From Sutcliffiella horikoshii (GTDB lineage: Bacteria > Bacillota > Bacilli > Bacillales > Bacillaceae_I), in NCBI RefSeq assembly GCF_021991925.1, contig NZ_RXZI01000002.1, positions 124,001-188,000 of the forward strand: DNA of 64,000 nucleotides, given 5' to 3'. Position numbers and translations under genes: made by a program. Below are positions 8,999 to 16,802 of this stretch, in pieces; position 1 is the stretch's first letter; each line of letters opens with the position of its first letter. The notes beneath the pieces were generated by a model, which was not told the DNA's origin, did not search any database, and was given only the letters and a program-made list of their open reading frames with translations.

Positions 8999-9006
8999 GT
9001 GAAACA
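8991..9006. promoter_or_regulatory. parS-like ParB/Spo0J binding site
   Basis: GGTTTCACGTGAAACA matches the B. subtilis parS consensus TGTTNCACGTGAAACA at 15 of 16 positions, differing only at the first base. It straddles the GTG start of the HxlR gene. parS sites load ParB (Spo0J) and condensin near the replication origin and often lie inside genes. Confidence 0.8.
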
Positions 9007-9029
9007 GTCCTTTCTTTGTCAGGTCAGTT

Positions 9030-9052
9030 ACTTAAAAGTGCGTACTTTTTTA
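9030..9052. promoter_or_regulatory. Candidate HxlR operator
   Basis: TTAAAAGTGCGTACTTTTTTA is a near-palindrome in the short divergent region between the HxlR gene and the VOC-family gene. Position and symmetry suggest it is the regulator's own operator. No experimental motif is known to me for this particular subfamily. Confidence 0.45.
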
Positions 9053-9114
9053 TTTAAGCATTATATTTTACCCTATCATTATTAGCAAATTTTAAAAATC
9101 GAGGAGGATGACCA

Positions 9115-9606
9115 TTGAGATATCCAAGAACTTTTTCGCACATAGGATTATCCGTTCCCAACTTGGAACAAGCAGTGGAATTTTATAAAGAAGTGATGGG
9201 TTGGTATGTCATAATGGAACCCTCTGAAGTAGTGGAAGATGACTCTGCCATTGGTGTCATGTGTACGGATGTTTTCGGAGAAGGGTGGGGGAGATTCCGC
9301 ATCGCCCACCTCGCAACTGGTGACAAGATCGGAATCGAATTGTTTGAGTTCCCGGAAAATGAGAAGCCGGAAAGCAACTTCGAATACTGGAAGACAGGCA
9401 TCTTCCATTATTGCGTTCAGGATAACGATGTAGAAGGGCTTGTAGAGAAAATCGTCGAGCATGGAGGCAAACAGCGCATGCCAATCCGTGAATACTACCC
9501 AGGAGAAAAGCCATATCGCATGGTCTACTGTGAAGATCCATTCGGCAATTTAGTAGAGATTTATTCGCACTCCTATGAGCTGACGTATTCAGAAGGAGCT
9601 TATTAA
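9115..9606 (+). CDS. VOC-fold (glyoxalase/dioxygenase-like) protein
   Basis: A 163-residue single-unit vicinal-oxygen-chelate protein. It opens with the classic FSHIGLSVPNLEQAVEFYKEVMGW and has a second beta-alpha-beta half (IFHYCVQDNDVEGLVEKIVEHGG) ending with YCEDPFGNLVEIYSHSYE. The His in SHIGL, the mid-protein His in FHYCV and the late Glu in LVEIYS are candidate metal ligands. The start is TTG 9115 with GAGGAGG upstream. Divergence from an HxlR regulator suggests a detoxification role (methylglyoxal, quinone or fosfomycin-like substrates), but the substrate cannot be read from sequence. Confidence 0.8.
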   Translation: MRYPRTFSHIGLSVPNLEQAVEFYKEVMGWYVIMEPSEVVEDDSAIGVMCTDVFGEGWGRFRIAHLATGDKIGIELFEFPENEKPESNFEYWKTGIFHYCVQDNDVEGLVEKIVEHGGKQRMPIREYYPGEKPYRMVYCEDPFGNLVEIYSHSYELTYSEGAY

Positions 9607-9676
9607 CTGGCTCTTTTCTCAAAGATTGTTGCTATCCAATAGTAAAAAGTCGGCAATTGGACTTTTTACTGCTTAG
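9605..9676 (+). repeat. 70-bp hairpin repeat, copy A
   Basis: Contains GGCTCTTTTCTCAAAGATTG followed by AGTAAAAAGTC and GACTTTTTACT, a perfect 11-base stem. A nearly identical copy in reverse orientation lies at 17741-17812. The hairpin (9641-9670) can also act as a terminator for the VOC gene. Confidence 0.8.
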
Positions 9677-9751
9677 ATATATTAGGAAAAGCAGCGGCAA
9701 ATTTTGTATTTCAGGGAAAAGAGCACGACAATAAGGTATATAACGGTTGGT

Positions 9752-9769
9752 TCTTACGTACGTAAAAGC
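9752..9769. promoter_or_regulatory. Palindrome TTACGTACGTAA before oxidoreductase gene
   Basis: TCTTACGTACGTAAAAG is nearly symmetrical and lies about 50 bases before the oxidoreductase start. It shares a CGTAC core with the element in front of the VOC gene, so one HxlR-type regulator might control both. This is a hypothesis from similarity of two short sites. Confidence 0.35.
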
Positions 9770-9817
9770 AACAAAGTTTACGAAAAACGCCTATTAATTT
9801 TAGGAGGGAAAAACGTA

Positions 9818-10795
9818 ATGAATGCATGGTTATTAAGAGAAGCGGGCAGTCTGGACAACATGGAATGGGGAGTGATCGCTGACCCGAAAGAGGATAACGG
9901 CGAGCTGCTGGTCAAAGTAAAAGCAGTTGCCTTGAATCCTGTTGATTATAAAGTGGCCATAAATGGTAATCCGGCTTGGAGCTATCCGCATATCATCGGG
10001 GTGGATCTTGCTGGTGAGGTGGTGTCGGTCGGAGCAGGCGTAACGGATTATAAAGCTGGCGACCGTGTTGCTGTTCACACAAGCCTTGGGAAAAAAGGTG
10101 CGTTTGCCGAGCTTGCGGTAGTGGATGCCCGAGCGGCAGGACGCATTCCAGATGGCGTATCGTACGAAGATGCCGCAGCCATTCTGTGCGCCGGCATGAC
10201 TGCATATGAAGTAGTGGTTCAGAAATTGAATGCTACCCATAAAAAGAATATCCTCATTCATGCAGGTGCAGGTGGTGTTGGTGGGTTTGCGATCCAGTTG
10301 GCGAAAATGCAGGGGTTAAAAGTATTCACAACAGCTTCTGCTTCGAATCATGATCGGGTGAAGAAGCTCGGAGCGGATGTAGCCATTGATTATAAAGAGG
10401 AAAATGTGACAGAGCGCATCAGGAAGGAAACAAACGGGCGTGGAGCCGATCTGATAGTAAATACAGTTGGCAGGGATGTCGCTACAGAAGATTTGGATCG
10501 CCTCGCCTTCTCAGGTCATCTAGCGTACATTGCAGGCGGACCAGACCTTTCCGGTGTCAAACCATTCACCCTGTCTCCTTCGATCCATGAGGTGGCTCTG
10601 GGGGCGGCACATGCTAGCGGTGAAGACCGGGCAGTCAAGAATCTTGCTTTCATGGCGGAAGAGTTAATGGGAATGGTGAAAGATGGGAGACTGGATTCTC
10701 TCGTCACAAAAGTACTTTCTCGGGAAGAGTTGGTGGAAGGATTGAAGGAGCTACAAGGAAGGCATGTTAAAGGGAAAATTATTGTGAAAATGTAG
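9818..10795 (+). CDS. Zinc-free alcohol dehydrogenase family NADP oxidoreductase
   Basis: A 325-residue medium-chain dehydrogenase/reductase of the quinone oxidoreductase type. An N-terminal GroES-like domain (VKAVALNPVDYKVAINGNP, IIGVDLAGEVVSVG) is followed by a Rossmann domain with ILIHAGAGGVGGFAIQLAK near residue 145. The Cys and Glu zinc ligands of true alcohol dehydrogenases are absent. Such enzymes reduce quinones or enones with NADPH. The start is ATG 9818 with TAGGAGGG upstream; an in-frame extension to 9704 runs through promoter and operator-like DNA and is rejected. Confidence 0.88.
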   Translation: MNAWLLREAGSLDNMEWGVIADPKEDNGELLVKVKAVALNPVDYKVAINGNPAWSYPHIIGVDLAGEVVSVGAGVTDYKAGDRVAVHTSLGKKGAFAELAVVDARAAGRIPDGVSYEDAAAILCAGMTAYEVVVQKLNATHKKNILIHAGAGGVGGFAIQLAKMQGLKVFTTASASNHDRVKKLGADVAIDYKEENVTERIRKETNGRGADLIVNTVGRDVATEDLDRLAFSGHLAYIAGGPDLSGVKPFTLSPSIHEVALGAAHASGEDRAVKNLAFMAEELMGMVKDGRLDSLVTKVLSREELVEGLKELQGRHVKGKIIVKM

Positions 10796-10803
10796 GATTT
10801 GAT

Positions 10804-10831
10804 GAGTCGGGATAACTTCCCGGCTTTTTTA
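10804..10831 (+). terminator. Terminator after oxidoreductase gene
   Basis: AGTCGGGA, TAAC loop, TTCCCGGCT, then six T residues. Confidence 0.8.
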
Positions 10832-10858
10832 CTTGGAAGAAAGGATAAATATCAGGAG

Positions 10859-11016
10859 AGCCCGTCTTCAGCTGGTTTTGCCGTTCGCCCGAATACTTGT
10901 TAGAATCGCCCGTAAAATAAAATTTCCGCCCGATTGCATTACAAAAACGCCCGTAAATAAATTGTATCGCCTGTTAGTTCTGGTTTTTCGCCCGAAACCC
11001 CTTCATAATCTCCCGA
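10859..11016. repeat. CGCCCG array with 20-21-bp period
   Basis: CGCCCG or a one-base variant begins at 10886, 10907, 10927, 10948, 10968, 10989 and 11010, that is, every 20 or 21 bases. The 14-15 bases between are AT-rich and not conserved. The period equals two turns of B-DNA, so all copies lie on one face. The array lies between a terminator and the promoter of the next operon. A short open frame through it is not protein-like. Confidence 0.75.
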
Positions 11017-11067
11017 AGCTCATAGCCGAGCTGAATCTAATCGGGCTGATCCCTTCTCTAACAAAAT

Positions 11068-11094
11068 ATATATGACTAAATGACATATATATAT
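11068..11094. promoter_or_regulatory. TATATATG/CATATATA inverted repeat
   Basis: An AT-rich inverted repeat with an eight- to ten-base centre lies just ahead of the -35 box of the membrane protein/XRE operon. It may be the operator of the XRE regulator encoded there. Confidence 0.3.
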
Positions 11095-11121
11095 TGCATA
11101 AAGTAATATAAACTGTATAAT
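11094..11121 (+). promoter_or_regulatory. Sigma-A promoter for membrane protein/XRE operon
   Basis: TTGCAT, 16-base spacer, TATAAT, followed 20-25 bases later by the AAAGGGG ribosome site. Confidence 0.6.
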
Positions 11122-11158
11122 GTAAGTATAATCCATATTTTACAAAGGGGTGTTGGGA

Positions 11159-11683
11159 ATGAATTTTTTCGGAGGGGCAACAAAGGTGGAAGATGAGCGG
11201 ATTGTGACTGCTCAAAACAAGATTTATAGAGAAATCTATTATCTTGTAATGGGAATCTGTCTTATATCCATCGGATTCAAGTTTTACCTTTACGGATTTG
11301 ATGTTAGTCCAATCTACACGGAGCTAGCAATATTGTTCCTGCAAGGCGCTTACTATACGGCAAGGGGTTCAAGTCTAGGCGTACTTTCAGATGAGGTGGA
11401 GATGCATGATCGTAAAAGTAAAGTTCCGATGAAATGGAAGACACTTCTATGGGGGCTTGGCATTGGGGCCATCATAGCAATCTTTTTCGGTTTAAACAGT
11501 GCCTTTAATTATGCGGACACAACTGCACAAGCATATTCCTACTTTTTTATGGTGTTTTTTGTTTCCTTAATCATTTATATACCTGTCCTGGTGTTATTAT
11601 CAGGTGGTACCTTCCTTGCTGCTATGAACCGCAGCAAAAGGGCATCAGATAAAGAACTAGATGAAGACGAGATAGAGCGGTGA
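11159..11683 (+). CDS. Four-helix membrane protein, DUF6773-like
   Basis: A 174-residue protein with a soluble start and four predicted membrane helices (about [54 protein letters not shown] and [20 protein letters not shown]), ending in an acidic tail. Proteins of this kind are commonly encoded directly before a short Cro/XRE regulator, as here (1-5 bases apart). Function is unknown. ATG 11159 is preferred over an in-frame GTG at 11150 because AAAGGGG lies just upstream of it. Confidence 0.7.
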   Translation: MNFFGGATKVEDERIVTAQNKIYREIYYLVMGICLISIGFKFYLYGFDVSPIYTELAILFLQGAYYTARGSSLGVLSDEVEMHDRKSKVPMKWKTLLWGLGIGAIIAIFFGLNSAFNYADTTAQAYSYFFMVFFVSLIIYIPVLVLLSGGTFLAAMNRSKRASDKELDEDEIER

Positions 11684-11688
11684 CCAAC

Positions 11689-11883
11689 ATGAAAAACATA
11701 AAAATGAAATTGGCAAGAGTGGAAAAGGACTTATCTCAAGAAGAACTGGCCAAGATCGTAAGGGTTTCCAGGCAGACAATCGGGCTGATCGAACTTGGTA
11801 AATATAATCCAAGCCTCAGTCTATGCCTTTCCATCTGCAAAGCTTTATCGAAAACCTTAGACCAGTTATTTTGGGAAGAGTAG
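11689..11883 (+). CDS. Small XRE/Cro-type regulator
   Basis: A 64-residue helix-turn-helix protein made of little more than the DNA-binding fold: [56 protein letters not shown]. It resembles YozG/YazB-type regulators that partner a membrane protein. A GTG at 11680 overlapping the upstream stop is an alternative start three codons earlier. The tight coupling suggests that the membrane protein modulates the regulator or is its only target. Confidence 0.8.
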   Translation: MKNIKMKLARVEKDLSQEELAKIVRVSRQTIGLIELGKYNPSLSLCLSICKALSKTLDQLFWEE

Positions 11884-11950
11884 TAAAAGAGATATTTCCC
11901 CTAATAGGTAAATATACATGTTGTATGACAGTTTATTAGGGGGGATACTT

Positions 11951-12754
11951 TTGCCGAAAATGGAAGTTGAACCTGGCGTGGAGCTCTTTTACGACGACCA
12001 GGGTGAAGGAACGCCGGTCATCTTTATTCATGGGGTTTGGATGAGCAGGAAGTTTTTCCAAAAACAACTGCCGTATTTCAAAAAAGAGCACCGTGCTATC
12101 ACTCTGGATTTAAGGGGACATGGCGATTCTGCACAAGTAACGGAAGGGCATACCATTTCCACGTATGCGAGGGACCTACAAACGCTCATTTCGAAGCTGG
12201 AACTGAAGGATGTTGTGCTGGTTGGCTGGTCCATGGGTGCATTTGTCATATGGGACTATCTACACCAGTTTGGAGAGGCAAATGTAAAAGGAACGGTCAT
12301 TGTGGATGAGCTCGCGTCTGACTTCAAGTGGCCCGATTTTCCTATCGGTGCCTTTGACCTGCCGACTCTCACCCATTTTATGAGAGAGGTTCAGGAAAAC
12401 AGGGAAGGCTTCCTCAAAGGATTTATTCCCCTTATGTTCAAGGAGGAAGTGGAGCCTGCAGAAATGGACTGGATGCTTAAGGAGACGTTGAAGCCTACAC
12501 CAGGGGTCGCAAGTGCCATTCTCTTTGATCAGTCCATTGTGGATTATCGTCCCACTTTTTCTTCGATCACCAAACCAACCTTGCTCTGTTTTGGAAAAGA
12601 AGAAAAGCTCATACCGGTAGCAGCAGGGGAGCACTTGAAAGAATCCATCACAAATAGTGAATTGGTTCTTTTTGAGGATAGTTGCCATTGTCCCTTCCTG
12701 GAGGAGACTGAAAGGTTCAATGAGGAAGTATCCAAATTTATTAAATCACTCTAA
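11951..12754 (+). CDS. Alpha/beta hydrolase
   Basis: A 267-residue alpha/beta-fold hydrolase. The nucleophile elbow G-W-S-M-G (VVLVGWSMGAFVIWDYL), the oxyanion-hole HG (VIFIHGVWMS) and a C-terminal His (DSCHCPFLEE) are visible. The acid is probably the Asp in VDYRPTFSSITKPTLLCFGKEE or nearby. It resembles non-heme haloperoxidase/esterase-like members. TTG 11951 with GGGGGGAT is the preferred start; an ATG at 11918 lacks a ribosome site. It lies downstream of the XRE gene and ends at a strong terminator. The substrate is unknown. Confidence 0.82.
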   Translation: MPKMEVEPGVELFYDDQGEGTPVIFIHGVWMSRKFFQKQLPYFKKEHRAITLDLRGHGDSAQVTEGHTISTYARDLQTLISKLELKDVVLVGWSMGAFVIWDYLHQFGEANVKGTVIVDELASDFKWPDFPIGAFDLPTLTHFMREVQENREGFLKGFIPLMFKEEVEPAEMDWMLKETLKPTPGVASAILFDQSIVDYRPTFSSITKPTLLCFGKEEKLIPVAAGEHLKESITNSELVLFEDSCHCPFLEETERFNEEVSKFIKSL

Positions 12755-12756
12755 GA

Positions 12757-12796
12757 TGAGCCTGGCCACAGTTGAAATGACTGTCCAGGCTCTTTT
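12757..12796 (+). terminator. Terminator after alpha/beta hydrolase
   Basis: GAGCCTGGCCACAGT pairs with ACTGTCCAGGCTC around a short loop, followed by TTTT. Confidence 0.8.
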
Positions 12797-12867
12797 CGTG
12801 TTGAAGAACCAGGTCTTTTTCCTTAGAATTAAAGTATGGAATTTTCAGAAAAAAGGTGTTGAATGAT

Positions 12868-13818
12868 TTGAACTTGACCGAGGAACTAAAAAGATTTCCC
12901 TATCCATTTAAAGGAGATACTTACCGATATTCTAATAACTCGACCCTACTAACTCCACCCAGAAGCATTGAAATCGCAGGAGCTTATCAAAAGGAAATAA
13001 AACTAAAAAGGTCCTTATTAACCGAGTATCATACCCGATGTTTTCAATCATTTCCGACTACAAACAAGGCTCAGTGGGAGGCGCTGGAACTTGTGATGAC
13101 ACATCTAACCACCTATTTTCCAGAAAGCTTTTCCCTTAAAGTGGAAGGTGAGAAGCACATCTTCACTAACCACATTCTTAATGAAAAACATGAATTTATT
13201 ATGGGCGACGACTCCACTTTACCTTATGAGCCTTTGGATTTCATTGGACGACATGTTCAAGAAGATCTTATCCTCATGATGCAGCGGGACGGCGACTTAT
13301 ATCTGGATGCCGGTCAACTGTGCTTTCCTGCAAACTGGTCACTGGCATTTAATCATGGCCTAAGTTTTAAAAACATACATTTTCCCATTCCTGGGTTTAA
13401 GGAAGAGGGATTGGACGAACGGATCCTTCAATTTTTATTAAACTTGGAGGCAGGTAATCCATGGGGGAGAAAAAACTGGTCCCTCATGGCGGGAAACAGA
13501 TTGGATACATCTCTAGAAACCTTCCATGTTTGGGGCAAAGATAGAAAGAAGGTAACGAAAGAAAATGCAGGTGAATTCGTCCATTTGCGAGTGGAGGATC
13601 AAAAGCTATTTCGACTGCCGCGTTCCAATGCCATTTTGTTTACCATTCACACCCATCTTTTATCTCTTGAGAATCTGATAGAGATTCCTGAGTGGCGAAG
13701 CCAACTATATCATATATTAGTAGAGCTTCCAGCACATATAACAAATTATAAAGGGATTTCATTATATAAGGATAAGGTTTTAGCCTATATCGAACAGAAA
13801 AGGGACAATGATCTATGA
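12868..13818 (+). CDS. Heme-dependent oxidative N-demethylase, DUF3445 subunit
   Basis: A protein of about 316 residues of the DUF3445 family (HODM alpha subunit; DmmD-type subunit of dimethylamine monooxygenase). Family stretches include PFPFKG-like YPFKGDTYR, FIGRHVQEDLILMM, LCFPANWSLAFNHGLSFKNIHFPIPGF and LRVEDQKLFRLPRSNAILFTIHTHLL. The heme-bearing subunit oxidatively removes a methyl group from a secondary amine, releasing formaldehyde. TTG 12868 has AAGGTG nine bases upstream; GTG 12856 is an alternative start. The next gene overlaps the stop by four bases, and the third encodes a reductase, giving a complete three-component set. Confidence 0.8.
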   Translation: MNLTEELKRFPYPFKGDTYRYSNNSTLLTPPRSIEIAGAYQKEIKLKRSLLTEYHTRCFQSFPTTNKAQWEALELVMTHLTTYFPESFSLKVEGEKHIFTNHILNEKHEFIMGDDSTLPYEPLDFIGRHVQEDLILMMQRDGDLYLDAGQLCFPANWSLAFNHGLSFKNIHFPIPGFKEEGLDERILQFLLNLEAGNPWGRKNWSLMAGNRLDTSLETFHVWGKDRKKVTKENAGEFVHLRVEDQKLFRLPRSNAILFTIHTHLLSLENLIEIPEWRSQLYHILVELPAHITNYKGISLYKDKVLAYIEQKRDNDL

Positions 13819-14288
13819 ACGATATAAAGAACGAATGGATCTTTCAACCAGGTAAAAAGCACTATGTTCTTTGTTGGGATGAATGGGGCTTAAGTAGATT
13901 GAATCCATTAAAGAAAATCCTAACGAATCAAGCGTTGTCTTTTGAAGAAATACACTTGAATCAAAGGTGTTCTTCTGAGGTGGACGATTTGCTTGGTAAA
14001 CAGAAGATAGGAACTTATTTATATGTTGCAGCAGGAAGGGAGAAGCTTAGGGAAGTTATATGTTTAGCTGAAAAACTTGGGTATTCTTCTCAAGAAGCGC
14101 AGTTCATTAGAGTAGGAGAAGAAGATAGGAGGGTGTTTTGCAGTAGATGTCACTTCATATCTAGAGTGGAAAACACAGTGAATACGGGGCAGTGTATAAC
14201 GTGTATTGCATGCGGTATGAAGCTGGAAATGTCGGATCATTATTCTCCTATAAAAGATGCCTATTTAGGCTATGTAGGTGAAATATAG
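13815..14288 (+). CDS. DmmA-like small subunit of N-demethylase
   Basis: A 157-residue protein with a C-terminal Cys-rich segment, FCSRCHFISR ... CITCIACGMKLEMSDHYSPI ... AYLGYVG, which matches the small subunit of dimethylamine monooxygenase (DmmA-type). Two C-x-x-C pairs suggest a zinc ribbon. It overlaps the DUF3445 gene by four bases (ATGA), a hallmark of coupled translation of stoichiometric subunits. The N-terminal half (KHYVLCWDEWGLSRLNPLKK, TYLYVAAGREKLREV) looks like a small nucleotide-binding-like fold of uncertain role. Confidence 0.75.
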   Translation: MNDIKNEWIFQPGKKHYVLCWDEWGLSRLNPLKKILTNQALSFEEIHLNQRCSSEVDDLLGKQKIGTYLYVAAGREKLREVICLAEKLGYSSQEAQFIRVGEEDRRVFCSRCHFISRVENTVNTGQCITCIACGMKLEMSDHYSPIKDAYLGYVGEI

Positions 14289-14310
14289 GGAGAGGAAAGG
14301 GGGGATTGTA

Positions 14311-15270
14311 ATGCTACCAGATAACAGGTTAGAGGTGAGGATAAAAGCAGTATCACAAGAAACCACCACGATTAAACGTTTTACTTTCATGCAGACAAAT
14401 GGGGAACCATTACCTTCATTTAGTGCTGGTTCTCATATCATCGTATACATGAAGGGAAAAGGAGGGGAGCTTGAAAGAAGATATTCGCTTGTTGGAAGTC
14501 CTGAGAGCAGCTGTTACTACCAGATTGCGGTCAAACTTCAAGAAAGATCCTCAGGAGGATCAGTCTACTTACATAACAATATCAAAGTAGGAGATATCCT
14601 ACAAATTAGTTTTCCTAAAAACTATTTTCTTCTTAGTTTTCGTGCCAGGCACCATCTTTTCTGTGCAGCGGGAATCGGCATCACTCCTTTTTTATCTATG
14701 ATGCGTGAATTAAAAGAACAAGAAGGATCCTTTGAACTTCATTATTCTACCAAAACAAAAAAAGACTGTGCTTTCTACTCCTATTTATTAAAGGAATTCC
14801 CGCAACAGACACATTTCTACTTTTCTAAGGAAGGGAATCGAATGGATCCCAGCATACTCACAGACCAGTATATAGGTACGCATATTTATTTATGTGGTCC
14901 GGAGAGGTTTACTACCTCTTTTTCTCATGCTGCGACCGCCTTTGGCTACCCTTCTACAAGCATTCACCACGAGTATTTTGCAACACCCAGCATATATGAG
15001 TCTCGTCCATTCATTTTAGAACTCACAAATGGTAGTTTTCTGTCTGTTCCTGATGAAAAGTCCACCCTTGATACTTTATTAGATGCGGGCTACCATATCC
15101 CATACTCTTGTAAAGTCGGTCGTTGTGGAACTTGTGAGCTTCCCATTTTAGAAGGGGAGGCGGAGCACCACGATTTTTTCCTATCATCCAAACAAAAAGA
15201 ATCACAAATGAGCTTTTTGCCATGTGTATCCAGAAGCCGAACAGAAAAACTTAAGATTGGGCTCTATTAA
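14311..15270 (+). CDS. Flavin/2Fe-2S reductase of N-demethylase (phthalate dioxygenase reductase-like)
   Basis: A 319-residue electron-transfer protein. An N-terminal FAD/FMN-binding barrel (ERRYSLVGSPESSCYYQIAVK) is followed by an NAD-binding domain (LFCAAGIGITPFLSMMREL, HIYLCGPERFTTSF) and a C-terminal plant-type ferredoxin with CKVGRCGTCELPIL and a final Cys in FLPCVSRS. This is the order of phthalate dioxygenase reductase and DmmB-type proteins. It should pass electrons from NAD(P)H to the heme subunit. ATG 14311 is preferred over 14278 because AAAGGGGGGA precedes it; the longer frame overlaps the previous gene. Confidence 0.85.
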   Translation: MLPDNRLEVRIKAVSQETTTIKRFTFMQTNGEPLPSFSAGSHIIVYMKGKGGELERRYSLVGSPESSCYYQIAVKLQERSSGGSVYLHNNIKVGDILQISFPKNYFLLSFRARHHLFCAAGIGITPFLSMMRELKEQEGSFELHYSTKTKKDCAFYSYLLKEFPQQTHFYFSKEGNRMDPSILTDQYIGTHIYLCGPERFTTSFSHAATAFGYPSTSIHHEYFATPSIYESRPFILELTNGSFLSVPDEKSTLDTLLDAGYHIPYSCKVGRCGTCELPILEGEAEHHDFFLSSKQKESQMSFLPCVSRSRTEKLKIGLY

Positions 15271-15295
15271 AATACACATTAGAAGTGGAATTTAT

Positions 15296-15480
15296 TAGAA
15301 GTATACGAAATGTGTAGACAAGTTTACAAGTTGTATACAATTGTAAACAAAATAGTAGACAGGTATACAAAAGCGTGTACATGTTGATTTAAAGGGATGT
15401 GTACACAAAAGAAAACAAGTAAACAAAATATGTATACATGTAAACGTTTGTATGCATAGTTGTATACAATTTTTACACTT
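15296..15480. repeat. parC-like array of GTATAC/GTAAAC hexamers
   Basis: About fourteen hexamers of the form GTAWAC or one-base variants begin near 15301, 15314, 15322 (inverted), 15333, 15343, 15355, 15363, 15375, 15399, 15419, 15432, 15440, 15450 and 15462. Spacing is mostly 8-13 bases, around one helical turn. They fill the gap ahead of a ParM-like gene, where parC centromeres of type II partition loci lie, and would be the binding sites of the ParR-like protein encoded downstream. No coding sequence is evident from 15271 to 15604. Confidence 0.75.
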
Positions 15481-15604
15481 TCATTACTTTTCATGAGAAT
15501 GATTGAATAGTAGAGAAACTTTCTGTACGCTTAACGTATACTTACTAGTTTTATTTTCTTCTATAGGAAACAAATAAAGTATTGAGGAAAAGAAAGGAAG
15601 ATGT

Positions 15605-16789
15605 ATGATGAGTTATTCAAGAATTGCAGCAGTTGACGTAGGTAATGATTCTATTAAAGCTATTTTTGGAAAATTGGATTCTGAATTAAACATTCCAAAT
15701 GTTATCGCTAGAGATATTGAAGATCGCCCAGTAATTGGAATTGAAGAATTGGACAGCAAGGATCCTTTAGATGGTATCCATGTTCGTGTTCACTCCCCTG
15801 CCCTAATGGACAATAATGCCATCTATCGTATTGGGAATTTAGCAACGAAAAGCAACAATGCGACAGAACTAGACCCAGGTAGCAGCAAATCAGAAGAAGA
15901 TCAAACTTTGGTTATGCTTTTTGCTACATTAGCTTTGGATGCAGTAAGTGCAAAAAATGAAAAAACATTCCCTAAAAACAAAAATGTAGTAGACGCAAAC
16001 TATACACTAGGTACAGGTCTTCCACTAAGAGAAGTAAAAGAGGGCAAGGATGCTGGCTATCGTTCCAAATTACTAGGTTCTGTCCATCAGGTGGAATTCC
16101 TGATCACACCAAAATACCAAGGCATTAAAGTTAATATAAAATTTGACGAAATCAAAGTTTATCCAGAGGGGTTTGCAGCTTACATAAACCTTGTGCTGGA
16201 TAACAACGGAAACATCATCAATAAGGATCTGATTGACAAGCGTATCCTTATTCAAGATATTGGTGGCCTATCCACGGATATTGCTGTCATCAAGAACCGT
16301 AATGTGGACGACGATAAAGCACAGGGCTTTAACCTTGGGGTTTCAGAAGCACTGGAGCAGATCCGTGAAGAAATCCGTTCCAAGCACGGCATCGAGCTTG
16401 ATAGCAGAAGAGATGTTGTAGAGATCATCACAAAGAAGAATGACCGTAACCACATCATGGTACGCGGAAGCAGAACGAGCGTACATGATATTACGGACCG
16501 TATTCTTTTGGACCTTGCCAAAAAGCAATATCGCCTTTTGAGAAATGTTTGGCAGAAAAACTCCCAAACAGAGATCTGCTATTTTGTCGGTGGGGGATCA
16601 ACTGTACTAAAAGAATACTTAAAAACACTAAACAACAATTTAGACGGCTACAACATCGATTTCTTTGAAGATGAAAAGGAAAGCATCTGGATGATGGCAA
16701 ATGCCTACTACAAATTGATTGCTGACTATGTCAAGAAAACAGGCAAGGATAAAGAGTCCAAAGATCAACAAAAACCTGTGAAAGCGTAA
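15605..16789 (+). CDS. parM: ParM/StbA-like actin-family ATPase
   Basis: A 394-residue actin-fold protein. The phosphate-1 loop AAVDVGNDSIKAIFG (Asp11), the phosphate-2 loop QDIGGLSTDIAVI (from about 217) and the adenosine motif YFVGGGST (about 325-332) are all visible. ParM-type proteins polymerise into filaments that push DNA apart when capped by ParR bound to parC. All three parts lie here in order: array, actin, ribbon-helix-helix protein. The C-terminus is a Lys-rich tail. The start has AAAGGA upstream. Such loci are typical of plasmids; a chromosomal copy is less common and could be an integrated-plasmid remnant or a repurposed filament system. Confidence 0.88.
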   Translation: MMSYSRIAAVDVGNDSIKAIFGKLDSELNIPNVIARDIEDRPVIGIEELDSKDPLDGIHVRVHSPALMDNNAIYRIGNLATKSNNATELDPGSSKSEEDQTLVMLFATLALDAVSAKNEKTFPKNKNVVDANYTLGTGLPLREVKEGKDAGYRSKLLGSVHQVEFLITPKYQGIKVNIKFDEIKVYPEGFAAYINLVLDNNGNIINKDLIDKRILIQDIGGLSTDIAVIKNRNVDDDKAQGFNLGVSEALEQIREEIRSKHGIELDSRRDVVEIITKKNDRNHIMVRGSRTSVHDITDRILLDLAKKQYRLLRNVWQKNSQTEICYFVGGGSTVLKEYLKTLNNNLDGYNIDFFEDEKESIWMMANAYYKLIADYVKKTGKDKESKDQQKPVKA

Positions 16790-16802
16790 ATAAGGTGATC
16801 GG

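Noticed and set aside
9704-9817. N-terminal extension of the alcohol dehydrogenase family protein
   Set aside because: It covers a palindrome and leader DNA; ATG 9818 has TAGGAGG and begins at the family-typical position.
10833-11075. 80-residue open frame
   Set aside because: It runs through the CGCCCG array, has no ribosome site and its translation is low-complexity.
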